A stretch of DNA of 64,000 nt, taken from the NCBI RefSeq assembly GCF_003265705.1, contig NW_020312775.1:9749529-9813528 (forward strand), written 5' to 3'. Positions 37,316 through 48,423 of this stretch are shown in pieces. The notes beneath the pieces are model-generated. The model had not been told where the DNA came from. It did not search any database and saw nothing but the letters and a program-made list of their open reading frames with translations. The translations under genes and the position numbers were made by a program. Source of the stretch: Callorhinus ursinus (taxonomy: Eukaryota > Chordata > Mammalia > Carnivora > Otariidae). Every line of letters starts with the position of its first letter. The stretch's first letter is position 1.

Positions 37316-38340
37316 CTCTTTGGTTAGATTTGTTCCTAGGTATTTTATTTTTGGTGCAATTTTGTATGTATTGATCCCTTGATTTCTCTTTCTGCTGCTT
37401 CATTATTGGTGTATAGAAATGCAACAGATTTCTGAACATTTACATTGTATCTTGTGACTTCACTGAATTCCTCCATCACTTCTAGCAGTTTTTGGGTGGA
37501 GTCTTTCTTTTTTTCTATATAAAGTATCATGTCATCTCAAAATAGTGTAAGTTTTACTTCTTCCTTGCTGATTTGGATGCCTTTTATTTCTTGTTGTTGT
37601 CTGATTGCTGTGGCTAAGACTTCCAGTATTATGTTGAATAAAAGTGGTGTGGGTATTTCATGTATGGCTTTTATTATTTCGTGGGATGTTCCCTCTATCC
37701 CTACTTTGTTGATGGTTTTATCAAGAATGGATATTGTACTTTGTCAAATGCTTTTCATGCATCTATTTAAGTGATAATATCATTCTTATACTTTCTTTTT
37801 TTAATGAGATATATCATGTAGATTGATTTGTGAATGTTAATGCACCCTTGAAACCCAGGAATAAGTCCCACTTGATCATGGTTAGTGTTTATTTTTTAAT
37901 GTATTGTTGGTTAATGGTTGCTAGTATTTTATTGAGATTTTTTGCATCCATGTTCATCATAGATGTTGGCCAATAGTTCTCTTTGTTAGTGATGTCTTTA
38001 TCTGGTTTTGGTTTCAGGGTAATGTTGGCCTCATAGAATGAATTTGGAAGTTTTCATTCCTTTTCTATTATTTGGAAGAGTTTGAGAATAGGTATTAACT
38101 CTTTAAATATTTGGTAGAATTCTCCTGTGAAGCTGTCTGGTCCTGGACTTTTGTTTGTTGGGAGTTTTTAAATTTCTGATTCAATTTCCTTACAGGTTAT
38201 TGATCTGTTCAACTTTTCTATTTCTTCCTGTTTCAGTCTTGTAGTTTATATTTTTTCTAGAAATTTATATATTTCTTCCATGTTGTCCAATTTTTTTGGC
38301 TTATATTTTGTCATATTATTCTTTTCTTCTTATTACTTAT

Positions 38341-38523
38341 TTTTTTAAGATTTTTTATTTATTTGAGAGACAGAGAGAGCACAAGCAGGGGAGGGGCAGA
38401 GGGAGAGGAAGAGACAGACTCCCCACTGAGCAGGGAGCCCAAAGCAGGGCTTGATTCTAGGACCTTTGGATCATGACCTGACCTGAAGGCAGACACTTAA
38501 CCAACTGAGCCATCCAGCTGCCG
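38341..38523 (-). mobile_element. CAN-SINE, diverged, minus strand
   Basis: The reversed tail ttttttaagattttttattt comes first, then the GA-rich block, and the head ends gagccatccagctgccgc, with two changes from the usual form. It is more diverged than most copies here. No clear target-site duplication is seen. Confidence 0.88.
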
Positions 38524-38905
38524 CTAATTGTTATTATTTCTGTAGTGTTGATGGTTATTTCTCCTCTCTCATTTGTGATTTTATTTGAGTCCTTTCTCAT
38601 TTCTTTTTGATAAGTCTGGCTAGGGATTTATCAATTCTCTTAATATTTTTCAAATAACCAGGTCCTGATTTCATTGATCTTTTTTGTTTCTTTATCATTT
38701 ATTTCTTCTCTCTTCTTTATTATTTCCTTCCTTCTGCTGGCTTTAGGGTTCATTTGTATATTTTTTTTTCTAGCTCCATTATCCTTAAGGTCAGGTTTTT
38801 GAGATTTTACCTGCTTCTTGAAGTAGACCTGCATTGCTATGTACTTCCCTCCTAGGACCACTTTTGCCATATGCCAAAAGTTTTGGGCTATTGTGATTTC
38901 TCTCT

Positions 38906-39216
38906 TTTTAAAAAAATGACATTTTCTTTACTCTCTAATATCATGTAGGTGAAGGATAGCAGAATATTCCTCCCTAAAATATGTCTTTTGGGCTTAAGGA
39001 TTATTTTGAGTTGATTCTTTTGCAAAACAGCTGATACTGAAGCAGTCTGGAAAGAGTGGAAATTACTCTTTTGTAAGGAAAATCTATAAAGGAAAGCGGC
39101 ATTTGTAAGGGTGTCTCCTTCTCAATTCCTTGAAGAGAAGGATGACCAAATCACAAGATAATCTTTTTTTTTTTTCTGAGTAACATTCTATATTCACAAC
39201 CAGTTTAGAAAATTTT
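38906..39216. other. Non-L1 sequence inside the L1 nest, unidentified
   Basis: About 310 bases of non-L1 sequence lie between the interrupted host L1 and the 3'UTR piece of the next L1. It contains an 11-base T run at about 39167. It could be an ancient repeat (possibly an LTR fragment) or DNA carried as a 3' transduction by the L1 to its right. I cannot name a family, and there is no coding frame. Confidence 0.4.
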
Positions 39217-39513
39217 TGTTTGTTTGTTTGTTTCAGGAGTAGAATTTAATGATTCTCATATACATATACCACCCAGGGCTCATCACAAGTGCCCTCCTTA
39301 ATACCCATTACCCATTTAGCCTATCCCACACAGACTTCCCCTCGACCAACCCTCAGATTGTAGTGTCTCTTACGGTTTACCTCCCTCTCTTATATTTCCT
39401 CCTTCATTACGTTCATCTGTTCATGTTTTCTGACTATTCGCTTAGAATAATACACTTTAGTTCCATCCACATTGTTGCAAATGGCAAATAGATAAATCTT
39501 CTTTATCCATTCA
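39217..39513 (-). mobile_element. LINE-1 3'UTR segment, minus strand
   Basis: Reversed L1 3' end beginning with a (GTTT)n tail at 39217-39233 (AAAC repeats on the element's strand). It continues with caggagtagaatttaatgat, then cacaagtgccctccttaat, to ctttatccattcat at 39513. It is probably the 3' end of the L1 that continues at 39955, with about 700 bases of L1 between them replaced by microsatellites and an inverted ORF2 segment. Confidence 0.8.
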
Positions 39514-39604
39514 TACTATATCTATATCTATATCATCTGTATCTATATCTATATCTATATCTATATCTCTATCTCTATCTCTATCTATCTATATATATAT
39601 ATTG
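39514..39604. repeat. (TATATC)n/(TATC)n microsatellite
   Basis: Repeats of ctatat and ctatct with internal variants, ending in a TA run. It separates the L1 3'UTR piece from the inverted ORF2 segment. Confidence 0.9.
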
Positions 39605-39845
39605 AATTGAATCAGAAATTTAAAAACTCCCAACAAAGTCCAGGACCAGACAGCTTCACAGGAGAATTCTACCAAATATCTAAAGAAGAGTTAATACCTA
39701 TTCTCAAACTCCTCCAAACAATAGAAAAGGAATGAAAACTTCCAAATTCATTCTATGAGGCCAACATTACCCTGAAACCAAAACCAGATAAAGACATCAC
39801 TAACAAAGAGAACTATTGGCTAACATCTATGATGAACATGGATGC

Positions 39846-39854
<9 letters not shown>
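39605..39854 (+). repeat. Inverted duplicate of L1 ORF2 segment 37935-38187
   Basis: This plus-strand ORF2 piece (gaccagacagcttcacagga, then aggccaacattaccctgaaa, then ttggctaacatctatgatga) is the reverse complement of 37935-38187. By my alignment there are only about four substitutions plus a 5-base and a 3-base indel. That is far closer than other L1 copies in the window are to each other. It is flanked by microsatellites on both sides. Confidence 0.85.

Positions 39855-39937
<83 letters not shown>
39852..39937. repeat. Compound (CT)n(AT)n microsatellite
   Basis: About 42 bases of CT repeat followed by about 44 bases of AT repeat, starting exactly where the inverted ORF2 duplicate ends. 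High slippage potential, so assembled length may be unreliable. Confidence 0.93.
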
Positions 39938-39939
<2 letters not shown>

Positions 39940-39954
39940 CTCACATATATCCTT

Positions 39955-40667
39955 TCAGTTCTGTATAGATTTAGATACTAACCCTTTATCAGATATGTCA
40001 TTTGCAAATGTCTTCTCTCATTCCATAGGTTGCATTTTAGTGTTGTTGATTATTTTCTTCACTGTGCAGAAGCTTTTTATCTTGATGAAATCCCAATAGT
40101 TCATTTTGGCTCTTCTTTCCCTTGACTCCAGAAATGTGTCTAGTAAAACGTTGTTACAACTGATGCCAAAGAGGTTGTTGACTATATTCTCCTTCACAAT
40201 TTTACTGGTTTCTTGTCTTACATTTAAATCTTCAATTTTGAATTTAATTTTTGTATGGTGCATGAAAGTGGTCCTCTTTCATTCTTCTGCAGCCTGCTGT
40301 CCATTTTTTCCCAACACCATGTGTTACAGAGACTATCTATTTTCCATTGGATATTCTTTCTTCCCTTGTCAATGGTTACTTAACCATACCATCATGGGTC
40401 CAATTCTAGGTTTTCTATTCTGTTCCATTGATCTGTCTGTTTTTGTGCCAGTACATTATTGTCTTCATAATAATAAAGCTTGAGCTCTGTAATTGTGATG
40501 CACCCGGGTTGCTTTTCTTTTTCAAGATTGCTTTGACTACTCTGGGTCTTTTGTGATTTCATAAAAATTTTAGGATTGTTTGTTCTAGCTCAGTTCAAAA
40601 TTCTGGTGGTATTTTCAAAGGGAATACATTAAACGTGCAGATTGCTTTGGGTTCTATATATTTTAAT
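39955..40667 (-). mobile_element. LINE-1, minus strand, third nest level, first part
   Basis: Reversed ORF2 C-terminal region (taaccctttatcagatatgt, then gtgcagaagctttttatctt) to 40667, where a full-length L1 is inserted. It resumes at 47871 in register: L1 order is agattgctttggg here, then ttttaatgatgtttgttctt there. The frame at 40018-40263 minus shows KFKIEDLNVRQETSKIVKEN and [20 protein letters not shown]. The 5' end is near 53190. Confidence 0.87.
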
Positions 40668-40701
40668 TAATTAATTAATTAATTAATTTATTTATTTATT
40701 T
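40662..40701. repeat. (TTAA)n(TTTA)n tract in an L1 tail
   Basis: A run of TTAA units followed by TTTA units, on the element strand the end of the L1 poly(A) tail. Tail decay into such repeats is common. Confidence 0.88.
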
Positions 40702-42023
40702 CTCTTTTTAAAAACTATATATTTTATTTTATTTTTTATTATGTTCAGTTAGCCAACACATAGTACATCATTAGTTATTGATGTAATGTTCAATGATTCA
40801 TTAGTTGCATAAAACACCCAGCGCTCATCACAACCCGTGCCCTCCTTAATACCCATCATGGGTTACCCCATCCCCCCTTCCCCTCTGTAACCCTCAGTTT
40901 GTTTCCCAAAGTTTAGAGTCTCTCATGGTTTGTTTCCCTCTCTGATGTCTTCCCATTCAGTTTTCCCTCCCTTCCCCCGTGGTCCTTGGCACTATTCCTT
41001 ATGTTCCAAATATGAGTGATATCATATGATAATTGTCTTTCTCTCATTGACTTATTTCACTTAGCATAATCCCCTACAGTTTCCTCCATGTCAATGCAAA
41101 TGGTAGGTATTCATCCTTTCTGATGGCTGAGTAATATTCCATTGTATATATGAACCACATCTACTTTATCCATTCATCTTTTGAAGGACATCTTGGCTCC
41201 TTCCACAGTTTAGTTTTTGTAGTCATTGCTGCTATGAACATTGGGGTGCATGTGCCCCTTCTTTTCACTACATCTGTACATTTGGGGTAAACACCTAGTA
41301 CTGCATTTGCTGGGTCATAATGTAGCTCTATTTTTAATGTCTTGAGGACCCTCCATACTGTTTACCAGAGTAGCTGTACCAACTTGCATTCCCACCAATA
41401 CTGTAAGAAGGTTCCCCCTTCTCCACATCCTCACCAACATTTGCTGTTTCCTGTCTTGTTAATTTTGCCTTTCTAACTGGTATAAGGTGGTATCACATTG
41501 TGTTTTATATTTGTATTTCCCTGATGGCTAGTGATATTGAACATTTATTTATGTGTCTGTTAGACATTTGTATATCTTCTTTGGAGAAGTGTCTGTTCAT
41601 GTCTTCTGCCCATTTCTTGAATGGATTATTTGTTTTGGGGGGTTTAGTTTGAGAAGTTCTTTATAGATCTTGGATACCAGCCCTTTATCTGTAATGTCAT
41701 TTGCAAATATCTTCTCCCACTCCGTGGGTTGCCTCTTAGATTATTTGACTGTTCCCTTTGCTGTGCAGAAGCTTTTTATCTTGATGAAGTACCAAAGTTC
41801 ATTTTTACTTTTGTTTCCCTTCCTTCTAGAGACGTATCTTGAAAAAAGTCGCTGTGGCCGACGTTAAAGAGGTTACTACCTCTGCTCTCTTCTAGGATTT
41901 TGATGGATTCTTGTCTCACATTGAGGTCTTTCATCCATTTTGAGTTTATCTTTGTTTATGTTATAAAAGAATGTTCCAGGTTCATTCTTCTGGATGTGGC
42001 TGTGCAGTTTTTACCAGCACCAT

Positions 42024-42248
42024 TTATCGAAGAGACTGTCTTTTTTTCCATTGGATGTTCTTTCCTGCTTTTTCGAAGATTAGTTGACCATAGAGTTGAG
42101 TGTGCATTTCTGGGTTCTCTATTCTGTTCCACTGGTCTATGTGTCTGTTTTTGTGCCAATACCATGCTGTCTTGATGATCACAGCTTTGTAATATAGCTT
42201 GAAGTCAGGCATTATGAAGCCACCAGCTTTGGTTTTCTTTTTCAACAT
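42024..42248 (-). pseudogene. L1 ORF2p fragment after the reverse-transcriptase core
   Basis: A 74-codon frame: [20 protein letters not shown], then [20 protein letters not shown], then [19 protein letters not shown]. This is the well-conserved block before the ORF2 C-terminal region. Part of the full-length L1 at 40668-47870. Confidence 0.82.
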
Positions 42249-43061
42249 TCCCTTAGTGATTCAGGGTCTTTTCTGATTCCATAGAAATTTTAGGATTGCT
42301 TGTTCCAGCTCTTTGAAAAATGCCAATGGTATTTTAAGAGGGATGGCATTGAAAGTGTAAATTTCTCTGGGCAACATAGACATTCTCACAATGTTTATTC
42401 TTCCAATCCATGAGCATGGATTTTTTTTTGCCATCTTTTTGTGTCTTCCTCAATTTTTTTCATAAGTGTTCTGTAGTTTCTAGAGTATAGATCTTTACCT
42501 CTTTGGTTAGGTTTATTCCTAGGTATCATATGGGTTTTGGTGCTATTGTAAATGGAATCAATTCCTTAATTTCTCTTTCTTCAGTTACATTGTTAGTATA
42601 TAGAAATGCCACTGATGTCTGTGCATTGATTTTGTGTCCTGCCACGTTGCTGAATTGCTGTATGAGTTCTAGTAACTTGGGGGTGGAGTCTTATGGGTTT
42701 TCCACATAATGTATCATGTCATCTGTGAAGAGAGAGAGTTTGACTTCTTTGCTGATCTGAATACTTTAATTTCTTTTTGTTGTCTGATTGCTGAGGCTAG
42801 GACTTCTAGTACTATGTTGAGCAACAATGGTGAGAGTGGGCATACCAGTCGTGTTCCTATCCTTAGGGAAAAGTTCTCAGCATTTCCCCATTGAGAATAA
42901 TATTCACTGTGGGCTTTTCATAGATGGCTTTGATGATATTGTGGTATGTTCCTTCTTTCCCTATACTTGGAACAGTTTTAATTTGGAAAGGATGCTGTAT
43001 TTTGTTGAAAGCATTTTCTGCATCAATTGAAAGGATTACATGGTTCTTGTTTTGTTTTTTT

Positions 43062-43239
43062 CTTTTTTTAATGTATTTATTCACGAGAGACAGAGAGAGA
43101 GGGAGGGAGGCAGAGGCAGAGGGAGAAGCAGGCTCCCCATGGAGCAAGAAGCCTGATGCGGGAGTTGATCCCAGGACCCTGGGATCATGACCTGAGCCAA
43201 AGGCAGACACTTAACCAATTGAGCAACTCAGATGCCCCT
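43062..43239 (-). mobile_element. CAN-SINE, diverged, minus strand
   Basis: The reversed tail ttttttaatgtatttattca precedes a GA-rich block, and the reversed head is gagcaactcagatgcccctg, with several changes. Host sequence tctttttttaatgt appears on both sides as a probable target duplication. The L1 reverse-transcriptase frame is interrupted here. Confidence 0.88.
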
Positions 43240-43566
43240 GTCTTTTCTTTTTTTAATGTGCTCTATCATGTTGATTGATTTGTGAATGTTGAACTACCCT
43301 TGAATTCCAGGAATAAATCCCACCTGGTCGTGGTAAATAACCCTTTTAATGTACTGTTGGATCATATTGGCTAGGATCTTGTTGAGTATTTTGGCATCCA
43401 TGTTCATCAGGGATATTCGTCTGTAATTTTCCTTTTTGATGGGGTCTTTGCCTGGTTTTGAGATCAGGGTAATGCTGACCTCATAGAATGAGTTTGGTAA
43501 TTTTCCTTCTATTTCTATTTTTTGAATCAGTTTCAGTAGAATAGGGATTATTTATTTAAATGTTTG

Positions 43567-43836
43567 TTAGAAATCCCCTGGGAAGCCGTCTGGCCCTGGA
43601 CTCTTTTTTTTGTGTGTGTGAGATTTTTTTATTACTGCTTCAATTTCCTTGCTGGTTATTGGTCGGTTCAGATTGTCTCTTTCTTCCTGTTTCAGTATTG
43701 GTAGTTTATAAGTTTCCAGGAAAGCGTCCATTTCTTCCAGGTTGCTTAATTTGTTGGCATATAGTTGCTGGTAATAATTTCTAATAATTGTTTCTATTTC
43801 CTTGGTGTTAGTCATGATCTCTCCCCTTTCATTCAT
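43567..43836 (-). pseudogene. L1 ORF2p segment before the reverse transcriptase
   Basis: An 89-codon frame: [20 protein letters not shown], then [20 protein letters not shown], then [16 protein letters not shown] and [10 protein letters not shown]. It belongs to the full-length L1 and is out of frame with the following reverse-transcriptase sequence. Confidence 0.83.
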
Positions 43837-44468
43837 GATGTTATTAATTTGGGTCCTTTCCCTTTACTTTTGGATACATGTGGCCAGAGTTTTATTGATT
43901 GTATTACTTCTTTCAAAGAAACAGCTTCTAGTTTCGTTGATCTGATCTACTGTGTTTCTGGTTTCTATTTCATTGATCTATGTTTTAATCTTTATTATTT
44001 CTCTTCTCCTGCTTGGTTTAAGTTTTACTTGTTGTTCTTTCTCCAGGTCTTATATGCGTAAGGTTAGCTTGTGCATTTGGGATTTTTCTAATTTTTTGAG
44101 AAAAGCTTATATGGCTATGTATTTTCCTCTTAGGATCACCTCTGCAGTAACCCATAGGTTTTAAACTGACGTGTTTTAGTCTCATTAGTTTCAATGAATT
44201 GTTTAAGTTCTTCTTTAATTTCCTGGTTGACCCAGTCATTCTTTACCAGGATGTTCTTTAATTTCTGAGAGTTTGAGTTCCTTCCAATTTCTTCCTGTTG
44301 TTGAGTTCCAGTTTCACAGCATTGTGGTCTGAAAATATGCAGGGGATAATCTCAATCTTTTGGATTGGTTGAGACCTGATTTGTGACCCAGTATGTAGTT
44401 TATTCTGGAGAAAGTTCTGTGTGCATTTGAGAGAATGAGTGTTCCGTTGTCTCAGGATGCAATGTTCT

Positions 44469-44732
44469 TTATATATCTATGAAGTCCATCTGGTCCAAAG
44501 CGTCATTCAAAGCTCTTGTTTCTTTGTTGATCTTCTGCTTAGATAATCTGTCTCTTGCTATGAGTGGAGTGTTGAGGTTTCCTACTATTAATATATTATT
44601 ATCAATATGTTTCTTTATTTTGGTTATTAATTGGTTTATATAATTGGCTGTTCCCATGTTGGGGGCATAGATATTTACAATTGTTAGATTTCCTTGCTGG
44701 ATGGACACATGTATGATATAGTGTCCCTCCAC
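44469..44732 (-). pseudogene. L1 ORF2p endonuclease fragment with altered active site
   Basis: An 87-codon frame covers the middle of the endonuclease: LTIVNIYAPNMGTANYINQL, then ILIVGNLNTPLIARDRLSKQ, then ALNDALDQMDFIDI. The catalytic motif, normally GDFN, is GNLN, so the key aspartate is replaced by asparagine. The copy could not nick DNA even if the frame were otherwise intact. Confidence 0.83.
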
Positions 44733-45454
44733 ATCTCTTACTATGGTCTTTGGCTTAAAATCTCATTTGTCTGATATGACGATTGCTACCCCAGCTTTCT
44801 TTTGAGGTCCATTAGAATGGTAAATTGTTCTCCATCCCCTCACTTTCAATCTGGAGGTGTCTTTAGGTTCAAAATGAATCTCTTGTAGACAGCATATGGA
44901 TGGGTCCTGCTTTTATATCTGATCTGAAACCTTGTGTCTTTTCATGGAAGCATTCAGCCCATTTACATTTATAGTAACTTTTGAAAGATATGAATTGATG
45001 CAAACTGTATTGCCTTTAAAGCCACGGTTTCTGTAGTTTTTCTGTTTCTTTTTGATCTATGTGACTCTTGGGTTTTCTTTTATCTTACAAAATCCCCCTA
45101 ATATTTCTTGCAGGGCTGGCTTGGTGGTCACATATTCTTTCAGTTTCTGCCTGTCCTGAAAGCTCTTTATCTCTCCATCCTTTCTGAATGGCAGCCTTCC
45201 TGGTTAAAGTATTCTTGGCTGCATATTATTTTCATTTATTACCCTGAATATATCTTGCCAACTCTTTCTGGCTTGTCAGGTTTCAGTGGACAGGTCTGAT
45301 ATCATTCTGATGTACCTCTCTCCAAATATAAGAAATCTCTTCCCCCCAGCTGCTCTCAGTGTATCTTCCTTGGCTGTAAGATTTCAAGCTTTACTATTAT
45401 ATGTTGGGCTGTTGATCTATTTTTATTGATTTTGGGAGGGGTCTTCACTGCCTC

Positions 45455-45787
45455 TTAGACATGGATGCTTGTTTCCTTTCCCAGATTAAGGAAGTTCTCA
45501 GCTATGATTTGCTCACATACACCTCCTAGTCCTCTCTCTCTTTCCACTCCCTTGGGGATCCCAATAATTCTGACATTGGAACATTTCATGGCATCATTGA
45601 CCTCAAGTCTATTTTCATGGGCTGCTAGCTGCCTATCCCTATTTTCCTCAGCTTCCTTCCTTTCTATCAGCTTATCTTGTGGATCACCGACCTGCTCTTC
45701 TGCCTCATTTACCCTGGCTGTTAGAGTATCCATTTTAGACTGCATCTCATTCATAGCATTTTTAAGTTCGGCCTGATTTGATCTCAT
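45455..45787 (-). pseudogene. L1 ORF1p fragment
   Basis: A 110-codon frame from ORF1p: a heptad-rich coiled-coil end (ELKNAMNEMQSKMDTLTARV, NEAEEQVGDPQDKLIERKEA), then RRM start MKCSNVRIIGIPKGVERERG and EQIIAENFLNLGKETSIHV. It is the best-preserved ORF1p piece in the window. The C-terminal domain is in another frame. Confidence 0.86.
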
Positions 45788-46344
45788 TTCTACCCTTAGG
45801 CATTCTATATTGTCACTAATGCCTTTTCAAGCCCAGCTATTGACTTCTTGATTGCTATCCTGAATTTTATCTGTGACTTCTTGCTTATATCCATATCCAT
45901 TAGTTCTGTGGCAGAGGATATTGTCTCTGGTTCTTTTCTTTGTTGAGAGTTCCTCCTCCTAGTCATTCTGTTGAGGGATGGCTGAGCAAATGAACAGAGT
46001 CCAAAATATCAACCAAGACCCAAGCTGGATGCACTGTAGCAAAATCCGGAATGGTCAGACACCACCACCGAAAAAAACAAAGCCAAAATGAAACACAAGT
46101 ATAAAAATAAAAATGAAAAAGAAATTTTTAAATGGGGGCAAGGGGAAGGGGGGGCTATAAACTCTCATTGTAGACAAACCAGGGTGTTTCATTTGTTCCT
46201 GGGTGTATTTTGATCTGTGTGTTAGAGGACACTATGTCCCAAATTTACAAGGAAAGTAAAACTTGCATATATAAAAAGGTAAAACTGAATAGAGTGAAAA
46301 AGGGCTAAAATAAAGCATATATCTATAAAATATATAGGTGTATA

Positions 46345-46554
46345 TTGGGCGCCTGGGTGGCTCAGTTGGTTAAGCAACTGCCTTCGGCTCAGGTCATGAT
46401 CCTGGAGTCCCGGGATCGAGTCCCGCATCGGGCTCCCTGCTCAACAGGGAGTCTGCGTCTCCCTCTGACCCTCTTCCCTCTTGTGCTCTCTCTATCTCAT
46501 TCTCTCTCTCAAATAAATAAATAAAATCTTTAAAAAAAATAAAATAAAATAAAA
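46345..46554 (+). mobile_element. CAN-SINE, young-looking, plus strand
   Basis: Near-consensus copy from ttgggcgcctgggtggctca to a tail of AAATA/AAAAT repeats. The target-site duplication aaaatatataggtgtata is at 46327-46344 and about 46555-46573. It lies in the 5'UTR of the full-length L1. Confidence 0.96.
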
Positions 46555-46839
46555 TAAAATATATAGGTGTATAAAAATACAAGTTAAATAGTGCCTATGA
46601 AAAATAAGCTGATATAATAGACATCTAGTTGAAATGAGTAGAAGGTCAAAAGAAAAATAAAACAGACAAAAAGCATGAGAAAAGGGAAGAAAAGAAAAAA
46701 GAAAAGGAGAGAAATATATCTGAAAAATAAACAAGTTGTGAGGCCACACCTGGAGCTCAATATACAATTTTCCCCTTGTGTTGGGATTTTACAGTCTTAT
46801 AGGATCTATCAGATTGTCATCCACCTGTTCCTCTGGCCT

Positions 46840-47866
46840 GTCTTCCGGGGGGGGTGGTCTGCCGTGATTTTTCTCAGGTAAACCTGCCTGTGCAGAGTTG
46901 CCCTCCCCCGTCAGGGGGATGGGCTCAGTGGGAACTGGTCTTCTGTGTGTCTTTTGTTCCCTGGGGCCTTTCTGTGCCTCTTCAGAGGATCAGAGCAAAA
47001 ATGGCTGCAGCCAAACCTCTGGCCCAGAACAGAAAAATCTCAGTCTGCCCTCTTTAATAAACCCTCCAGAACAGTCTCCACTGCTGCATGTGCTAGTGAA
47101 AACCACAGCCTCCCAAGGTGTGCACCCACAGCAACTCTCTCAGAGGTAGTCTCAGGGGCCCAGGAGTGCCTCTGTCATTTGTGATTCTAAAACCGCTAGT
47201 GGCTGCAGGCTCACGTGCGCACCTGAAGCTCTGGAATCAGGTCTGGATTCTGTTCTAACGTCCTTTCCCAGCCACTACTGCTCTGTGAGTTTTTGCCCAG
47301 TTGTGGGTGCAGGTTCCAGAATTTTCAGGCTATTCAAGGAAAGATTGGTTATCAACTGGCTTTGCTCATGGTTTATGGTGATCCGAGCTGAGAGTCCCTT
47401 CCTGGACTTGCTGACCATAACCTGTTTCCTGGCTCCAATGCTCAGGTCCTTTAACGTTTCAGGAATGTCCTTTTGCTCTTGGTCCCCTGTAGCCTGAGAC
47501 CACAATGCCCTACCTAGAATTCTGCCTTTTCATTTCCAGAACCCCTTTCAGAGAGGGATGTCTCTTACTAGAGCAGATTTCTAAGGGTTCTGATTTTGTG
47601 CTCCAGTGTTAAATCACTTTCCAGGAGCCAGCTTATGGAGGCTCCCTCCCCCTTCTGTTTATCTTCTAATATCTTCCCTCAGATTCACAACTCCACATGT
47701 CCTACCTTGTAAAAAGCAGTCACCCTTCTGCTTGTAGAGGTCCAGATATATATTCTTATATCTCAGGCTGATTTGATGGGTGTTCAAAATGTTTTGATAG
47801 ATATCCAACTAAATTCAGGGGACCAGTTGAAACAGGGTACCCTACTCTTCTGCCATCTTGCCTCAA
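46840..47866 (-). promoter_or_regulatory. L1 5'UTR (internal promoter remnant)
   Basis: GC-richer block at the 5' end of the full-length minus-strand L1, ending at the L1 start sequence near 47866. It would hold the sense promoter. Its relation to the 5'UTR at 33690-34158 is visible in shared short blocks such as gtcctttcccagc. Confidence 0.65.
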
Positions 47867-48192
47867 TCAATATATACATTTTAATGATGTTTGTTCTTCT
47901 AATCCATGGGCATGGAATATTTTTCCATTCCTTTATTTCCTCTTCAATTTCATAAGTGTTCTATAGTTTTCAGAGTATAGATCTTTTACCTCTGGTTATG
48001 TTTATTCTAGGTATCTTATGATTTTTGGTGCAATTGTAAATGGGATCTATTCTTTAATTTCACTTTCTGTTCTTCATTCTTGCTGTATATAAATGCAACA
48101 GATTTCTGATATATTGATATTGTATTTTGTGACATTGCTGAATTTGTTTATCAGTTCTAGCAATTTTTTGCAGGATTCTTTTGGGTTTTTTG

Positions 48193-48388
48193 ACTCTTTT
48201 TTTTTAAATATTTTATTTATTTGAGAGAGAGAGAATGAGAGATAGAGAGCACGAGAGGGAAGAGGGTCAGAGGGAGAAGCAGACTCCCTGCCGAGGAGGG
48301 AGCCCGATGTGGGACTCGATCCCGGGACTCCAGGATCATGACCTGAGCCGAAGGCGGTCGCTTAACCAACTGAGCCACCCAGGCGCCC
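48193..48388 (-). mobile_element. CAN-SINE, young-looking, minus strand
   Basis: Complete copy with a perfect 16-bp target-site duplication, tcttttgggttttttg, at 48177-48192 and 48389-48404. The head reads gagccacccaggcgccc. It faces the plus-strand SINE that starts 36 bases further on. Confidence 0.96.
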
Positions 48389-48423
48389 TCTTTTGGGTTT
48401 TTTGTATAGAATATCATGTCATC

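Larger units (their letters stand above)
35612..38905 (-). mobile_element. LINE-1, minus strand, second nest level, first part
   Basis: Reversed L1 from the 3' end (aaattctacttagttaccac) through ORF2 up to the stretch after the endonuclease (ccaaaagttttgggctattg). It is interrupted at 38905 and resumes in register at 53204 (tcatgttttcattttcattt), ending at 54521. Candidate target copies are gatttctctct (38895-38905) and aattcctctct (53193-53203). ORF2 fragments are at 36869-37063, 37097-37315, 37345-37530 and 38640-38870. A SINE lies at 38341-38523. Confidence 0.87.
40668..47870 (-). mobile_element. Full-length LINE-1, minus strand, innermost nest level
   Basis: The 3' tail is at the left (TTAA, TTTA and A/T-rich tracts 40662-40735), followed by 3'UTR (ttcagttagccaacacatag), ORF2 (about 41600-45000), ORF1 (about 45100-45900) and 5'UTR to 47866, where tctgccatcttgcctc is the reverse of the L1 start. 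Target copies tatatattttaat (40655-40667) and tatatacattttaat (47871-47885) differ by a two-base indel. It carries SINEs at 43062-43239 and 46345-46554. About 6.8 kb without SINEs, the usual full length, but both ORFs are broken. Confidence 0.93.

Noticed and set aside
39514..39604. Regularly spaced short repeats considered as a CRISPR-like array
   Set aside because: Units are 4-6 bases without spacers; it is a microsatellite in a vertebrate genome.
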